Of a DNA stretch of 64,000 nt, positions 24,810 through 36,344 are shown piece by piece. Source of the stretch: Rutstroemia sp. NJR-2017a BVV2 (lineage: Eukaryota; Ascomycota; Leotiomycetes; Helotiales; Rutstroemiaceae); contig NJPS01000046.1 in the NCBI GenBank assembly GCA_002946415.1, positions 1,426,001-1,490,000 of the forward strand, read 5' to 3'. The notes under the pieces are model-generated. The model did no database searches and was not told where the DNA came from. It saw nothing but the letters and a program-made list of their open reading frames with translations. Every line of letters starts with the position of its first letter. The stretch's first letter is position 1. Both the position numbers and the translations under genes were made by a program.

Positions 24810-26407
24810 GTAGGTAGTTTCTGCAGGATGTAGTATACGTTGGTCTCTTTTGTTTAATACATAGGTTGTTCTATTAACGTAGGGTAAGGGAGGAGGGGAT
24901 AAAAAACGGCGTTTGAGCGCTGGTATGGCTAGTTGATGAGGAAGGGGAGGATGGTAAATTGAAAGTGATGAATAAAGAAAGGCAAATGAGTGGTGATGTG
25001 ATGTCTTCTCCGTAGCACACGAAAAAAGCTGTGGGGTTTGGTCTTTGTAGGAGGATGCACGTGTGTGATGGGTATTGAAAATGGGAAATGGGAAATGAAA
25101 GCAATAGGAAATACTCAAAGTGTAAGATAATATTAAGAGTAGTGGTTAGCCTTGTACGTATATGATTTATTGTGCACGAACGAACGATGAGAATTTGGGT
25201 ATAATTTCGTTGAATTGTATTGAGTAGAGTTGAGTGAGTCTTGGGGTGGGGTTTGAAGATAGATGGATGGGATGTTGATGATTATATGAAGGGAAATAAC
25301 TGACTGATGATTTATATGAATATTTGACTGACTGCCTGACTAACCGACTATGAAGGTTGTAAAAGGAGTAGAGTAGTATTAAGGAGTAGGGGTATAATTT
25401 TGGTAGGGCAGAGGAGGAATGGGCAGAGGGAAAAGGAAAAGGAAAAGGAAAAGGGGGAAAGGAGAGTGGGGATTGTGGATGGGAGGGAGAACAGCCAAGG
25501 GGAAAAGAGGTGGGGCCCGGGAGGAGAGGAGAGGAGGGCAATCGAGGGGAAAAGGGGGGGCAGGCGAGCAGAGGGGGGAGAGGAGAGGAGAGGAGAGAGA
25601 GAAAAGAGAGTTGTAGTCTGGTCTGGGAGCGGGGAATGGATCGGTTAATGAGTGAGTGAGTGGGTTAAGGGGGTAGGGGGTTAGGAAAGGCAGAGGAGGA
25701 GAAACGAGAAAAATTTTATTTACATACTACTGTAGTAACTACACAGATGCTATAAGATTACCAGTAACGTAACTAGATATCTGGTGATTTGATTTGCACC
25801 TTGGTTTTCAGCGGCTTTCTCCCGCTGCTGTGCTCGACGCCGTGGAGTTTGTTCGTTGCACACCCCAAATTCTTGCTCCTATACTCTTCAATTAGACTGA
25901 AATCAGAAAATTGAGACAGTAATATCTAATGAACTCTGATTTGAAGATCTGGCTAGATCATATTCAAATATTTGATTGAGACTTATTTTGAAAAAAAAAG
26001 CGTTTAGACTTGCTTGTTGGTGGTAGAGGTAAAAAGAAGTCTCAAATCGGATCTTTTGGTGATAGTAAGGTTATGTCGTGACCAAACTCCACCGCGTGTG
26101 CTCCTGCTGTTTTACGCAGCTATTCCCCTCACTCAACCATTTATTCTCAGGCCGCCAGAAACTTAATGAGCTTAGGCTCTTGCTCTTGCTGCATTACAGA
26201 TGCTGTGCGATGGTTGATTGATTGAGGATTAATTCCTAAGTAAAATCCCGACACAATCAGACTGGCGAGCAGGAACCAAACTTGCAGCATTATCCCAAGG
26301 GCTTTACTGCATGAACTCGACTCTCTAGCGCTCCCCTGGACTTGTCACCCGAGTTATGGAGTAATTAGACATTTTGATAGTTGAATTGCTCCAGCAGTGG
26401 CGTGCTT
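24810..26407. other. Convergent intergenic region with purine tract
   Basis: Lies between the 3' ends of the antiporter (+) and a membrane-protein gene (-). No gene is seen. It contains a purine-rich stretch (about 25405-25612). A weak inverted similarity between about 25830 and 26095 is too diverged to call an element. Confidence 0.55.
25405..25612 (+). repeat. Polypurine (GA-rich) low-complexity tract
   Basis: About 200 bp in which the + strand is almost entirely A/G, including AAAAGG repeats near 25430-25460 and GAGGA repeats near 25520-25605. It is not coding. Confidence 0.85.
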
Positions 26408-28405
26408 CTACTTCCCGTGCGCCGGGTTCGAATCTAGCTGATCCTGCCTGGAGGCATTCATGACGATGGTCGCTGTAGCCAGGAACTCTGGCAGCGGCAT
26501 GCTCCCATCATCGCTGGCATGATCGGTCTGGGCTGGCGGCACCACACCCTTGCCTTGAATTCGGCACGCGCGCAGCACGGTGGATAAATTCGCATCATAC
26601 GCAGCCTCGTTGGAGTACATTGCTATCGAGCCGATGACTATGGTCACGGCCGTGAAGAGGATCACCAGGCCGTATGCAATCCACAACGTCCGAGCATCGT
26701 AATCGTAGACACTGCGGTATGTTACAGATGTCACATTCGCGAGCGAAGGGTAGGAGGAAGAATAATTTGGCCTGTACGAAGGTGGTCAGGAATCCATAAA
26801 TTCGGCGTCTCGCTTGGAAGTTGTCACTGCACTTACTGGAGATATGGCTCGCTTAAGACGCTGATAGTTATATTCTCGAAAAGCTGTTCCAACGCTTGGA
26901 CTAAACTTCCTCGAGTTGCTTGGCGCGGCTGGAAAGGAATGTCCTGGAAAGCTGGTGAGACAGCTAGACCAGTCGGAACAAGTGGCTTATCGGAAAGGAA
27001 CTGCAGTTCATCCGTATTGACTAACAGAGTATTGCTAACGAGGGAGTCGGCGCCCAAGTCCGAACTACCCCCGACGATTAGCAGCGTGAATGCATTAAAG
27101 ATTGCATAGTAAGAAGACTTTTGTAGGTAAACTTGGTTAAAACAGGGTCTTAAAGTTGAGGTATTGCAAGGAGGATCAGTCCACGTACTTTGTGGACCTA
27201 CTGGGAGACTGATGCTCTTTTCCCTGGAAGTAAGAGGGTTTTGTGAGGAGGTCGGCTTCGATACATCTATATGTTGAGTTCCATTCGTATAGTGAAAATC
27301 TAAAGTATATGACGAATTGAAGAGGTCACACTTTAGGATCGTAAGGTTACTTAGGATCTGCGGCCAGGCAAGAGTTGTATTGTGCCGGATCGCATCGACC
27401 ACGTTCAGTGGTAGATAATGAAAACCGTTATCATAAGCCAAGAAAACCGTTGGCGAGTCTGCAAGGAAGCTCTGCAGCGCCAGGCCGCTGCTACCGTAGA
27501 TGAAAGGCAAATCACTGACCTCAGGCGCCCAAGAGAAGTAAGAGGGAAGTGCATCATCCGTCGTTCTCTCGAATTGTTCTAGGTAAAATCCTAAATTATT
27601 CAGAATATCCTCCCTCAGAGGGTCGGGAACATTGGTACAGCGGATTGAAGGGCCCCAGAATTCTAGATTCCAGCTCGCGTTCAAGGCTGGTGGTGGAATT
27701 GCTAGAATTTCTCCTCGTGCTGCCGTGGTAATAGCGATTTGTTTGACTATTTGCGAAGGGCCAGAATAATTGAAAACAGGAGAATCAGTTTCCGCTTCCG
27801 CCATGAAATCGACGAAGTTTGGATTGATAAAGTCGAACTGTGGTACTGATCTCATGGCAAACAGGCTTGGTTGCTCTTGCACGGTAAGGGTAGCAGGCGT
27901 AATGACGAACGGAATGGGAAGTAGCCTGCAATAATTTATAGGTGAGTTACACATGAAAACACATAGACTCCAGCCTTCAAGTTGTCAGAAATGGGTCGTA
28001 CCAAAATATCATGGCCAGAGTGAGCAGCAAAGAGTATCGTCGCCAGACTGAAGATCTGAATAGTCCTAGGATATCCTCCGTTACGGAAAAAACAACGTCG
28101 ATATCGGTAAGTCGTGCTTTATACTGAGCCTTTCGCAGTGCTCGCCAGAAGACTTGAGTGTATGAAGCTGTGACTGCCAAAGAGAAGAGCGATTTCGACA
28201 TAAAAGCTAATGATGTCCCAACAGCCAGGTTGATCTGTTGCCTGGAAACCGTTTCTGATAAAACATGATATGATTCCGAAGGCGCGATGCTCCCAGAAAG
28301 GCTATAGTAGAAGAAATGGTGACCAAGTACTAAGAGCACACCGCCTGCGAACGTCGACACCATAACTGCGGGTGTTTGCCAGTAGATCCGTCTTGGTTGG
28401 GACAT
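26408..28405 (-). CDS. Fungal multi-pass membrane protein of unknown function
   Basis: Three exons on the minus strand: 28405..28002, 27925..26837 and 26771..26408, 618 residues. Introns are 76 bp (donor GTACGA) and 65 bp (GTAAGT). The N-terminus MSQPRRIYWQTPAVM leads into hydrophobic segments (VSTFAGGVLLVLGHHFFYYS, then a second near residues 60-85 and a third at the exon junction, LLLTLAMIFWLLPIPFVI). A long, probably extracellular domain rich in N-x-S/T sites follows. A last membrane segment is WIAYGLVILFTAVTIVIGSI, before a Pro/Ser tail. I recall this architecture from Pezizomycotina proteins sometimes labelled formylmethionine-deformylase-like, but nothing here supports deformylase activity. 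Function unknown. Confidence 0.85.
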
Positions 28406-28740
28406 TATAGAAGCGCACAGCTCTGCGAGCCGAGGTTTTCCTGAGAGTTTGTGTATTTTGCAAATATTAGAACTAAAGTGGTAGAGCGACTTGTCAGAAT
28501 GCACACTATGGTTAATTGTCCGACTAGACAAGCGCAGCAACTTTCTCTGGCCTCGTGGATAATTATATAAGATGCCTTCTGTATAGCCCGGTATTCTGTT
28601 AACCCATACAGTCGCACTGCATATGGAACGCTCGCCTCCAAGTGGCCCCTGATATCAAACACGTTCACACCCTTTCAACTCAACGTTAAAGCCGCAGGCC
28701 CGCAAGCGGGCCGTTCCGTTCACGAATGATATTTGGTTTT

Positions 28741-28901
28741 ACTTGGTGGTTTGGACAAATAAGTGTACCCCTAGCACTTCACTTGTAGCACTTTCTGCTC
28801 CTTAAATAGGGCAATCCTAAAGTTTCTCTAGTCTCAGAGCCCTGGCTGCGGCCAACTTGAGAACCCTCAAGGGGTACACTTATTTATCCCAAAGACCAAG
28901 T
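28741..28901. mobile_element. MITE-like element with terminal inverted repeats and TA flanks
   Basis: The left end (28741-28772) and the reverse complement of the right end (28870-28901) match at 28 of 32 positions. The inner 16 bases AAATAAGTGTACCCCT are identical, and the outer ACTTGGT also matches. Taking the ends as CTTGGT...ACCAAG, the element is 159 bp and is flanked on both sides by TA, the target duplication of Tc1/mariner-type transposons. The interior has no coding capacity. It sits 336 bp upstream of the membrane-protein start. I see no second copy in this window. Confidence 0.7.
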
Positions 28902-29595
28902 ATGCTATTCGGCCGCAGATATGCTTGCACTGGCCAGCTGTGCTACCGCTACGCCGCTTACGACAAGCCCCACGCCTCCCCCTTTGTCGACGAAAAGAAG
29001 GGGCGAGAACAAGATGCTTCTAAATTCATTGAGGTAATTGGGAATGGAAAACGCCTGGCAAAGTAATGCCGTGTAAGGGCTGATAACTTGGGCAAACTCT
29101 TGCAGATTGTATCGGTCAGACAGGGGAACGATTGTTTTCCATTGGCATATGCCTCTCAGTTGCAGATTGCTTTGCTGCCGGGTTTATTTTCCTTGCGCCA
29201 CTAGAGCCCTTAAACTCCGTTCTCGCAGGTGGTTGGATGCTATAATACTATCCTTCGAAGGGGCTGCACACAGGCCTACTAATCGTCAGCAACCAAGGGG
29301 AAAAAGGAAGGCTGAGTGAATTAAGGTGAAAATAGATAAGAGTAGAAATATAATACAAGATTACAGGTGAAAAGACAAAAAATATAGGATTATAAAGAGC
29401 AGATAGATACATGTGAAGTCTTGGAGGAAGTTGTGAACGATAGAACGGAGAGTTTACTCTCACATTTTCTTCTATATTCATTCGTTGCTTTGCTCCTTTG
29501 CTTCTTTTGGTTGACGGGAACTTGGCATTTGTATGTCTGATGAAGCTTAATCTGTTCCATTTCCCTTGCCCACACCAACTGATCCATCCAGCCAA

Positions 29596-29653
29596 GATGG
29601 AGGAGGAGGATGATGAGGAGGATGAGGAGGAGGAGGATGAGGAGGAAGAAGAA
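29596..29653 (+). repeat. GAG/GAT purine repeat
   Basis: Imperfect GGA/GAT/GAG triplets; the complementary strand would read as a Ser/Pro-like low-complexity frame. Not a gene. Confidence 0.85.
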
Positions 29654-30543
29654 CAGTGAGGGAGAGAATAACTTGTCGATGCCATGTTTGGCCGAAGAGC
29701 TATTTTGAGATTGCATGAAACAGCCTCGATGATTCTATGCTTGCACTCATCGAATGCCTGAAACAGTGGCTGAAGACAAGAAGCTGAAGAGTTGGAAGAA
29801 GAATTCCAGAAAAATCAGAACGGCGAGAAGTGTGGGAAGCAGCGCTGGATTTATACAGAAGCATGCAGGTAAGGGGCTAGCGGCCGCATGGTGGACGGCA
29901 TTAAAGTAGCCTGAGGGTTAAGTGAGGTGTTCCCTATTCAGGAAGCTACGGTTTCCTGATGCAGAATCACTGACATTCATAATACTGTTGTTTTTGTATT
30001 ACTATGGTATGTCGTATATTGTATACATTGTCTATAGATCTGTTTCCAGTTGAGGTGGGTGAGAGGGGATCTTGATGATCCTGGAAGAAAGAAGGGAAAA
30101 GACATATACCTTCCGATCCAATGCAATCCAACCAAATCCAATACAATCCCATACAAGGTGACCTGAACACAAGCAGCTCACCTTGGCCCTCGTGGCAAAG
30201 AATAGAAAAATCTATACTCCTCATCCCCCGCGCACTAACAAAGAAAACGAGAGCGCCTTGATTATTTGCGCATTCCGGTCCCAGGTTCCAGGATTCGCTG
30301 TCTGCATCTTATCCTATCACCATCACGACTGCCAAAAAAAAACAAAAATACAATGTAAGCAATTATCGATAGATGTTCTTCCTAGAACGAAGGGGGGTAT
30401 TCAAGAATACAATGCTCTGCCCTAATATGAACGAATAATCGTCCGTCCATCACTCTTCCAAACAACGTTCCTACAGACTTCAATCCTGAGATATCCAATT
30501 CCCGTAGACTCGACAAGAATGTGAGTCTAACATGTGGTCATGC

Positions 30544-31769
30544 TTATAATCCAAGAGTATCATACTTGGCCCTATCCCTTTGAGGTATGACGGCCGCGGC
30601 GATGGGAAGATGGTGATAGCGCTTTTTGATGCTTGTTCCTGGGATGGCGGGACCGGAGGCAAGGTTGGAGGTTGATCTGGGTGGTTTGTAGGGCGGGTTG
30701 TTGGAGGTTGAGGACAGAGGTTTGCGAGGGGGATGAAGATGAGGATGGGATTTGGATGATACTGCTGGTCGAGGGGCGGTGGAAAGTGACCGTGTTGATT
30801 CTCTGTCGTTTTCGTCATTTTCTGTAGATGATTTCTTATGTCTTCGTTTTGCATCGACTGTGCCCTCTTTCTCCCGAGTCCTTTTCCGAGTCTTCTCATC
30901 CCCTCTCTTCCCCTCGACACCCGCCTTCTGACCCCTCCTCCTCAGCCTCTCCTTCTCCTTCGTGTGCTGCCTAATTTCCTCCTGACTAAGAACCCACTCC
31001 TTCCCCAAAACATCCCTTTTGAAATCCGCGCATTCATCCCACCACTTCCTCTCCACATCCGTGCTCCCCACCACCGTAATCTTCACCACCTGCAACTGTA
31101 GCATTCCATTGAATTGATCAACCATACCGAGGACACGCAGAATCGAACATTCGGAGATTAGCGACCAGGGAATGGAAGGGTTGGCTGCGGAGGGAGGTTC
31201 GGATTCTTTGTTCTTCGTGGGATTGGCCGAGTTCATGGAAGTTGGGTTAGAGGAGTCTGTGGTAGAAGGGACTATGGAGAGTGAAGGAGAAGGCGCGGGT
31301 AAGAGAGCGACACATTCGACGCAAGCACCGCTTCCATCGTCGATGGTGTAGACTCTACGACGGCCGAAATCGTCAATGGAGACGACGACGCCGAGGAGTT
31401 TTATGTAGCGGATTGGGTGGTGGGAAGTGGGATGGTGGTGGACTGGTTGGCCTGTTCTCTTGTTAGCTTGAGCTATGCTTTTATATGATGGAAGATCTGG
31501 ACGACATAGTTGTAGGCAGGACGCTGTAGGGTAGGATTGATGGCCACGCCAGCGAATTCTCGTTGGGAGGGGAGAGACGACATAGCGAAGGGAAACAAAC
31601 TATCAACAAAAACACCCTCATTCTTCAATGTATACAAATCACTACATCGTAAGGGACACCATTTCCCAAAAGTAGGCGAAAGATGGTAGAGATCTGGTGG
31701 GTAGCGGGGTTTGCTGCTGCCATTGTTCGGATCGCGATTGGGATCGGAATCGGAGACGGATGTGGTCAT
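30544..31769 (-). CDS. STN1: CST complex telomere-capping subunit STN1
   Basis: Two exons on the minus strand, 31769..31601 and 31451..30544, 358 residues. The N-terminus (YPPDLYHLSPTFGKWCPL, then CSDLYTLK) and exon 2 (HHPIRYIKLLGVVVSIDDFG, RRRVYTIDDGSG) are the Stn1 OB-fold pattern. An OB helix and strands follow (LRVLGMVDQFNGMLQLQVVK), then a helix containing WWDECADFKRDVL and a long basic, low-complexity tail. The acceptor after CTAAC...ACAG at 31452 is clear. The donor is inferred: GTTTGT at 31600 is the best phase-compatible site; GTGTTT further upstream would also keep frame and remove five residues. Stn1 caps telomeric single-stranded DNA with Ten1. No C-terminal winged-helix domain is evident. 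Confidence 0.83.
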
Positions 31770-32289
31770 GGCATTTTGAATATTTTGGAATTTTTCTTTC
31801 GCGACAGTAAGGGGAATGGTGGGAGCAAGAGGGTGATAGCAAGGTTTTTGATACAACCAGTTTCGTACGGTTGGGGTGATGAAGATAAGTTGCGGATTTA
31901 TGTAATGGTTTTTGTTTGTTTGAAAAGGTATCGCGATGGAAACGACGCGAAGTTGACGCGAAAACTCACTGTGTCACGTGGTGCTTACTTGAGAGACTAT
32001 TATCCTTGGTGAAAAGCCAAGCTGAGTTAGCATAAGAGCCAGAGACCAAATACTCCCGGCAGTGCTTAACTCTGAATAAACCAATCATATGGGAGTTCTA
32101 CCAAATTCGTAGAAACCAGGTATAATACTAATGAGGTATATGAATCACCGTATCCTTCGTTATAAAAACGTCCATTGTTCCCATGCTTTCCATGCGCGCC
32201 CATATCATGTCCATTTCTCCTATGTAGAATATTCACAATCCAAACTCCAACTCCAGCTCAATCCAGATCGAGTGCGAAATGCAAAATCA
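31770..32289. other. Intergenic: STN1 promoter and DNAJC9 3' end
   Basis: 520 bp between two minus-strand genes. It must contain the DNAJC9-like 3' UTR and the STN1 promoter; nothing else is seen. Confidence 0.6.
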
Positions 32290-33575
32290 TCATGCAGTCT
32301 TCGTGCGCTTAGATTTGCGGGTAGCTGTTCCTGCGGCCTTCTTAGACTTCTTCGCTGGCGCACTCTTCTTCTTTTTCTTTGCTGGTGGTGCTTCTTCCTC
32401 TTCGCCTTCTTCGTCATCGTCATCGTCATCCTCATTGTCCATGTCCACATCAGACTTTATTTCTAAATCAATGACCTCATCGTCGCTTTCCTCGACTTGC
32501 TTCTTCTTACTACTCTTAGATCTCGATTTCTTCTTTGGTTTGGGTTCCTCTTCTTCGTCTTCCTCATAATCATTGGTCGCCTTCGCCTTGGACATTCTCT
32601 TTCTCGTCTTCTGAAATGCTTCTTCAGAAGGCTCATCGGGGTCAAGACCATTGGCATCGACGGCCCCATACTTGCTCTCCATATGGGCGATCATCGCACC
32701 CATGCGCGACGCCTGCCTTGATTGGATAATAGCCGCCAAGTCGTTCATATGTCCTTCCGCTTTCCTCTTCTTTGCCGCTTTGCTCTTTTCTTCCTTCGCC
32801 CCGTCCAACATCTTGCTTGCGCCGAGCTTCTTCGCCAACTCTGCAGCCTCTCCTTCTTCAGCCCTAGCCTTCTTCATCCTCTTAGCCTTCGAAGCCTTGC
32901 TCTCCTTCCTAAAAATCTCATACTCCTTCACTTCTCCCTTCTCAATCGCCTCCTCAATGATCTTTCGAAACCTCTCTTCATCGTCGACTGGATCACTCAG
33001 CATGACCACCTCATACATCTTATTCCATTTGCCCTCATACTTTTCATAAGCACTAAGTAGATCATCTTTCTCCTCCTCGGATCCTTTGTAAGTCTTAGCA
33101 AATTGCTCGATGCTATCAGTCGTAACGATGTCTCTGAATTGCTCGCTGTAGAAGTCGCTCCAGGAAAAGCCATCTGCGCCAATGGATTCGGAGGTTGACC
33201 CAGTGCGATCATAACGTTTACGACGGGCAGGATCAGAAAGGACGGCGTACGCGAAGGCGACTTCTTGGAATTTGGTATGTGACTCTTCTTTTAAGTGTTC
33301 CGCTGCCTTGTCTGGTAATTGTTAGCAGAGATGTTCGTTTTCACGTTGCAAAACAGTAAGCATCGAGTCGCCGGCATCTTATTGCCAGAAATATACAAGC
33401 AGGCAACCATAACTTATTCCAAAGGCAGTGACATACCCGGATGGTGCCTCAGAGCAGCTTTGCGATATGCGCGCTTGATTTCATCTTCTGAAGCAGTCTT
33501 CTCCAGTCCTAGAACCTCGTATGGATTGATCGAAGGCGGCTCTTCATCTGCAACATCTTTCTTGCGGGGAGCCAT
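32290..33575 (-). CDS. DNAJC9-like J-domain co-chaperone
   Basis: Two exons on the minus strand, 33575..33437 and 33311..32290, 386 residues; a 125-bp intron with donor GTATGT. The J domain covers about residues 17-85 ([20 protein letters not shown]). The HPD motif is H45-P46-D47, and the intron falls inside the Asp codon. The DNAJC9 layout follows: [15 protein letters not shown], an acidic helical segment, then Lys-rich helices and a Lys/Glu-rich tail with likely nuclear-localisation signals. In animals DNAJC9 recruits Hsp70 and chaperones histone H3-H4; by homology this is a nuclear J protein. An 18-bp tandem repeat lies just before the ATG. Confidence 0.92.
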
Positions 33576-33946
33576 CCTGGCTTGTTGCTGATTGCAAATT
33601 TGTGCTTGATTGCAAATTTATGCTTGATTGGCAAATTTGTGGTTGACAGCAAGTTGTTGGACTTAGTAAGGTGAATGGATACTGGCGGAGACGCGATTCG
33701 TAGGTCGCGTAAAGTGAAATCACCGGACATTAAGTTTGGTGCTAAGCCTAAGTTAGACTAGCCTAGTTTAAATCCCCCGTTCCATGTGCTGACGCAAATT
33801 GTCTGGTCCCTGAAAAACCTTGGGGATAGACTCCGACAGACGGTCGCCAAGCCTTTGACATCTACAAAGTTAATCACATGCATCTACTCAAAAGGAAGCA
33901 ATATATACATTGAAATTTCTTCCCGACTAATCTCTATATACATGAC
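33576..33946. other. Intergenic: DNAJC9 leader and pectin methylesterase 3' end
   Basis: 371 bp between two minus-strand genes. The DNAJC9-proximal part carries three tandem copies of a 17-19-bp unit; the remainder is unremarkable. Confidence 0.65.
33586..33639 (-). repeat. Three tandem 17-19-bp repeats in the DNAJC9 leader
   Basis: On the plus strand, TGCTGATTGCAAATTTG (33586-33602), TGCTTGATTGCAAATTTA (33603-33620) and TGCTTGATTGGCAAATTTG (33621-33639). On the transcript strand these fall 11-64 bases before the start codon, so probably in the 5' UTR or core promoter. Confidence 0.85.
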
Positions 33947-35593
33947 TTAAACACTGAAATCAACCCAGCTAACATCCCCAAACTCCCCAGTGGGCTTCTG
34001 GAAGACCTTCGCAGGACTACTATAAGCAGACCACTGCGCATCCGTCAATTGCACATCATAGAGTGAAATTGCCCTGCCAGTCGCATTGTATCCCGGACCA
34101 TAGTTCTTATACTCGGCTTGCAGAGTGCTGTTTGGTGTGTAACGGCTTGGAGACCAATCTATGTAACCTGTGGAGAGAATCGAGCTGTCGAGGTAAGTGC
34201 GTGCGAAAATTGCTCGCATTTGTGCATTCTGTTCGAAACATGTTAGTTTGCAGTCCACTTGCGGTCGTTCCAGCTATGGGGTAAATATGGGAGAAGCAAC
34301 ATACCCATGGTCTACCTAATGGACATTTCCCGGTAATACTCAAACTACTATTCGCTTTCTGCACAGTCGAGTCCACAATGTACACGCCGTACTTGTTCAC
34401 GAAAGTGGTATTGGTGCCTTTCCAAGCAGTAATGCCACCGCCACATGATCGGAGGAGGATCTGAGTATCGGTGACCCAGAGGGTGCCGAAGCCGTAGAAG
34501 AAATCGGTTTGGCCTGCTACAACGGATTTCGCCATGTAGCTGTTAGAGAGTTTGCCTACGTAGATCTGGGATGTGTCAGTGAATGGGAAGCAGAGGTCGG
34601 CGAGTGTAATAGAGGACGAACAGTGTCTTGGTAGCTGTAGAAACCAGTGTAGTAGAATCCTCCATTTGCATAGCTTATACTCAATGCCAAGGATGGTCCA
34701 TCAGCTATATTAATGTTAGTGTGCTGGTCTTCTTCCCGTACACCGACTTGAGATGCTTACAGTATGGCGCAAAATCGTTGATGAGGTTCAGGTTGTATGT
34801 CCTGAAGTCTGTGCAACCGAAAGGTGTGTCTGCAGGAACCGCGAATCCGGTCGTTCCACTACCAGTTAAGGATGCATTCAAAGTTGGAGCAACAGTTAAG
34901 GTGGATGTGTATGCATTATCTCCTGTACCAGCAACAGCGGCCCAGATGATATTGACAGTGTTGGCAGATTGGTTGAGAGGGTTTGAGGTTTGACCTAAGA
35001 GGTAGGTAGGTCCGCGACGAGTTACATTGACCTAGATATTTGTCAGTGATGAACATGAGGAAAAGGTCTGGCTGATGCTTACCTGTTCGGTGTAGTTCCC
35101 GGATGCAATAAGGATAATATACGTATCTACCAAACATCAACATCGTAGTCCATCATCATCGCGTTCCCATTCACTGTTGAATTTTTACGGGTTTCTAGGA
35201 GCAAACTCACCAGTATTGTTGGGTAAACTCGCCACAGCTGCAAGCACATTCGTTAGCATAAGTCCCAATCTCGGAGTCAACATCCAATCCTAGTTTCCCT
35301 TGGTCCAAAACTGGACCCAACTCTTCCTCGCATTCAAATGATCGTCTGCACTTCCACTGAGAGAAAACAAACAACATACCCGACTGCACAGTCTTGAAAG
35401 TCGAATTGCCTCCTGCCCCAACAGGATCCACAAACTTCGTCCTCTTCACATCACACCCTTCTAACGGATTCTTCGTATGCGCCTGACAACTCTTTCTATG
35501 TTTCTCATTATTGATATTCCACGATGTCGTCGCCGCGACCAAATTCAAAATCGACAGGAGAAGTAGCAAGACCGAGGCGATTCGTCGTGCCAT
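33947..35593 (-). CDS. Secreted pectin methylesterase (CE8)
   Basis: Seven exons on the minus strand: 35593..35380, 35237..35211, 35126..35083, 35031..34761, 34704..34622, 34565..34305 and 34228..33947, 393 residues. The N-terminus MARRIASVLLLLLSILNLVA is a signal peptide. CE8 landmarks are TVQSAVASLPNN, the dyad region YQDTIYVG (Q211-D212) and GQTDFFYGFG (D234), and the Arg-Trp motif GRPWNAQMRAIFARTY (R298, W300). These correspond to the general acid, nucleophile and substrate Arg of pectin methylesterases, so the enzyme looks complete. It should de-esterify plant homogalacturonan outside the cell. Exon 2 is only 27 nt, and one intron lies directly after the QDT codons. Confidence 0.93.
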
Positions 35594-36344
35594 TTTGTAT
35601 GCTAGGGATGTAGAAAAGAAACGCAAGAAAGCCAAGAGACTCGTTCGTGCCTCTTCTTTTAAACATCTCTCCCCATGGCTTCGGAATAATTCCAAGCTCT
35701 TTGGACCGCCTGTTCGATACGTATGCGTACCCACTTGTATATATCCATGTTTGCGCTATTGTAGACCTGGGAAGGAAGTCAATTGGTGAGAGCGAGATAG
35801 GACTATGCAAGGTCCATTTGCCCCAGGTGCAGGTGCACAGAGATCTCTTTCTCGGTTTGGAAAAGTGGGTGTCTGTTAAGCTTGTCAGGTACCGGTGTGC
35901 ATGGCTGTGGGAAAAAGGTTGTGGGGAATTTTCAAAGAATCTGGAGAAACCTTTGCGGGGAACGGGGTAGAGTTTCTGCGCCAATGGGAAGAGTGGGTTT
36001 GGAGGTGGGAGAGGAACTTCACTTCTGTGGACAGGATACCCTTGCTGCTTTGTTTATTGTAGGTTTAGGAGGCTATATTATAAAGTTCGATGGTGGACGG
36101 GAATTAGATTTTTGGTAAAGTTGTTTTCTAACATTGAGATATTTGTTACTGAGCGGATATTGTGTAATTTTACTGTACAGTACTTAATACATACAGGCAG
36201 AAAGAGTAGTATGAGACCAATGACATATCTCAGACATCGACCCCCTTTACCTTATCATACAAATTTGATGTCCACTTCCAACATGTCCTCACACAGCTGA
36301 CGTCCCGAACCGGACCCTCCTTAATTTCAACCCACAATTTCTCA
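35594..36344. other. Intergenic: pectin methylesterase promoter and MFS 3' end
   Basis: 751 bp without a gene. Contains a 12-bp palindrome TACTGTACAGTA at 36171-36182 and a GTGGGG CreA-type core near 35924. Both are short motifs. Confidence 0.5.

Larger units (their letters stand above)
28406..30543. other. Intergenic region with MITE and simple repeats
   Basis: Between the start of the membrane-protein gene and the end of STN1. It holds a MITE-like element (28741-28901) and a GAG/GAT purine repeat (29596-29653). No gene is supported; short frames at 28902-29066 and 29248-29716 lack any recognisable domain. Confidence 0.6.

Noticed and set aside
25820..26115. Possible second MITE from inverted similarity around GTGGAGTTTG
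   Set aside because: Only about 20 bases match, with several mismatches, and no target duplication or clear ends can be placed.
26424..26437. GGTTCGAATC resembling a tRNA B box
   Set aside because: No A box, cloverleaf or acceptor-stem pairing at the right spacing, and the sequence is the C-terminal coding end of the minus-strand membrane protein.
28902..29066. 54-codon open frame starting at the MITE edge
   Set aside because: No recognisable domain, weak context and no exon partner; probably chance.
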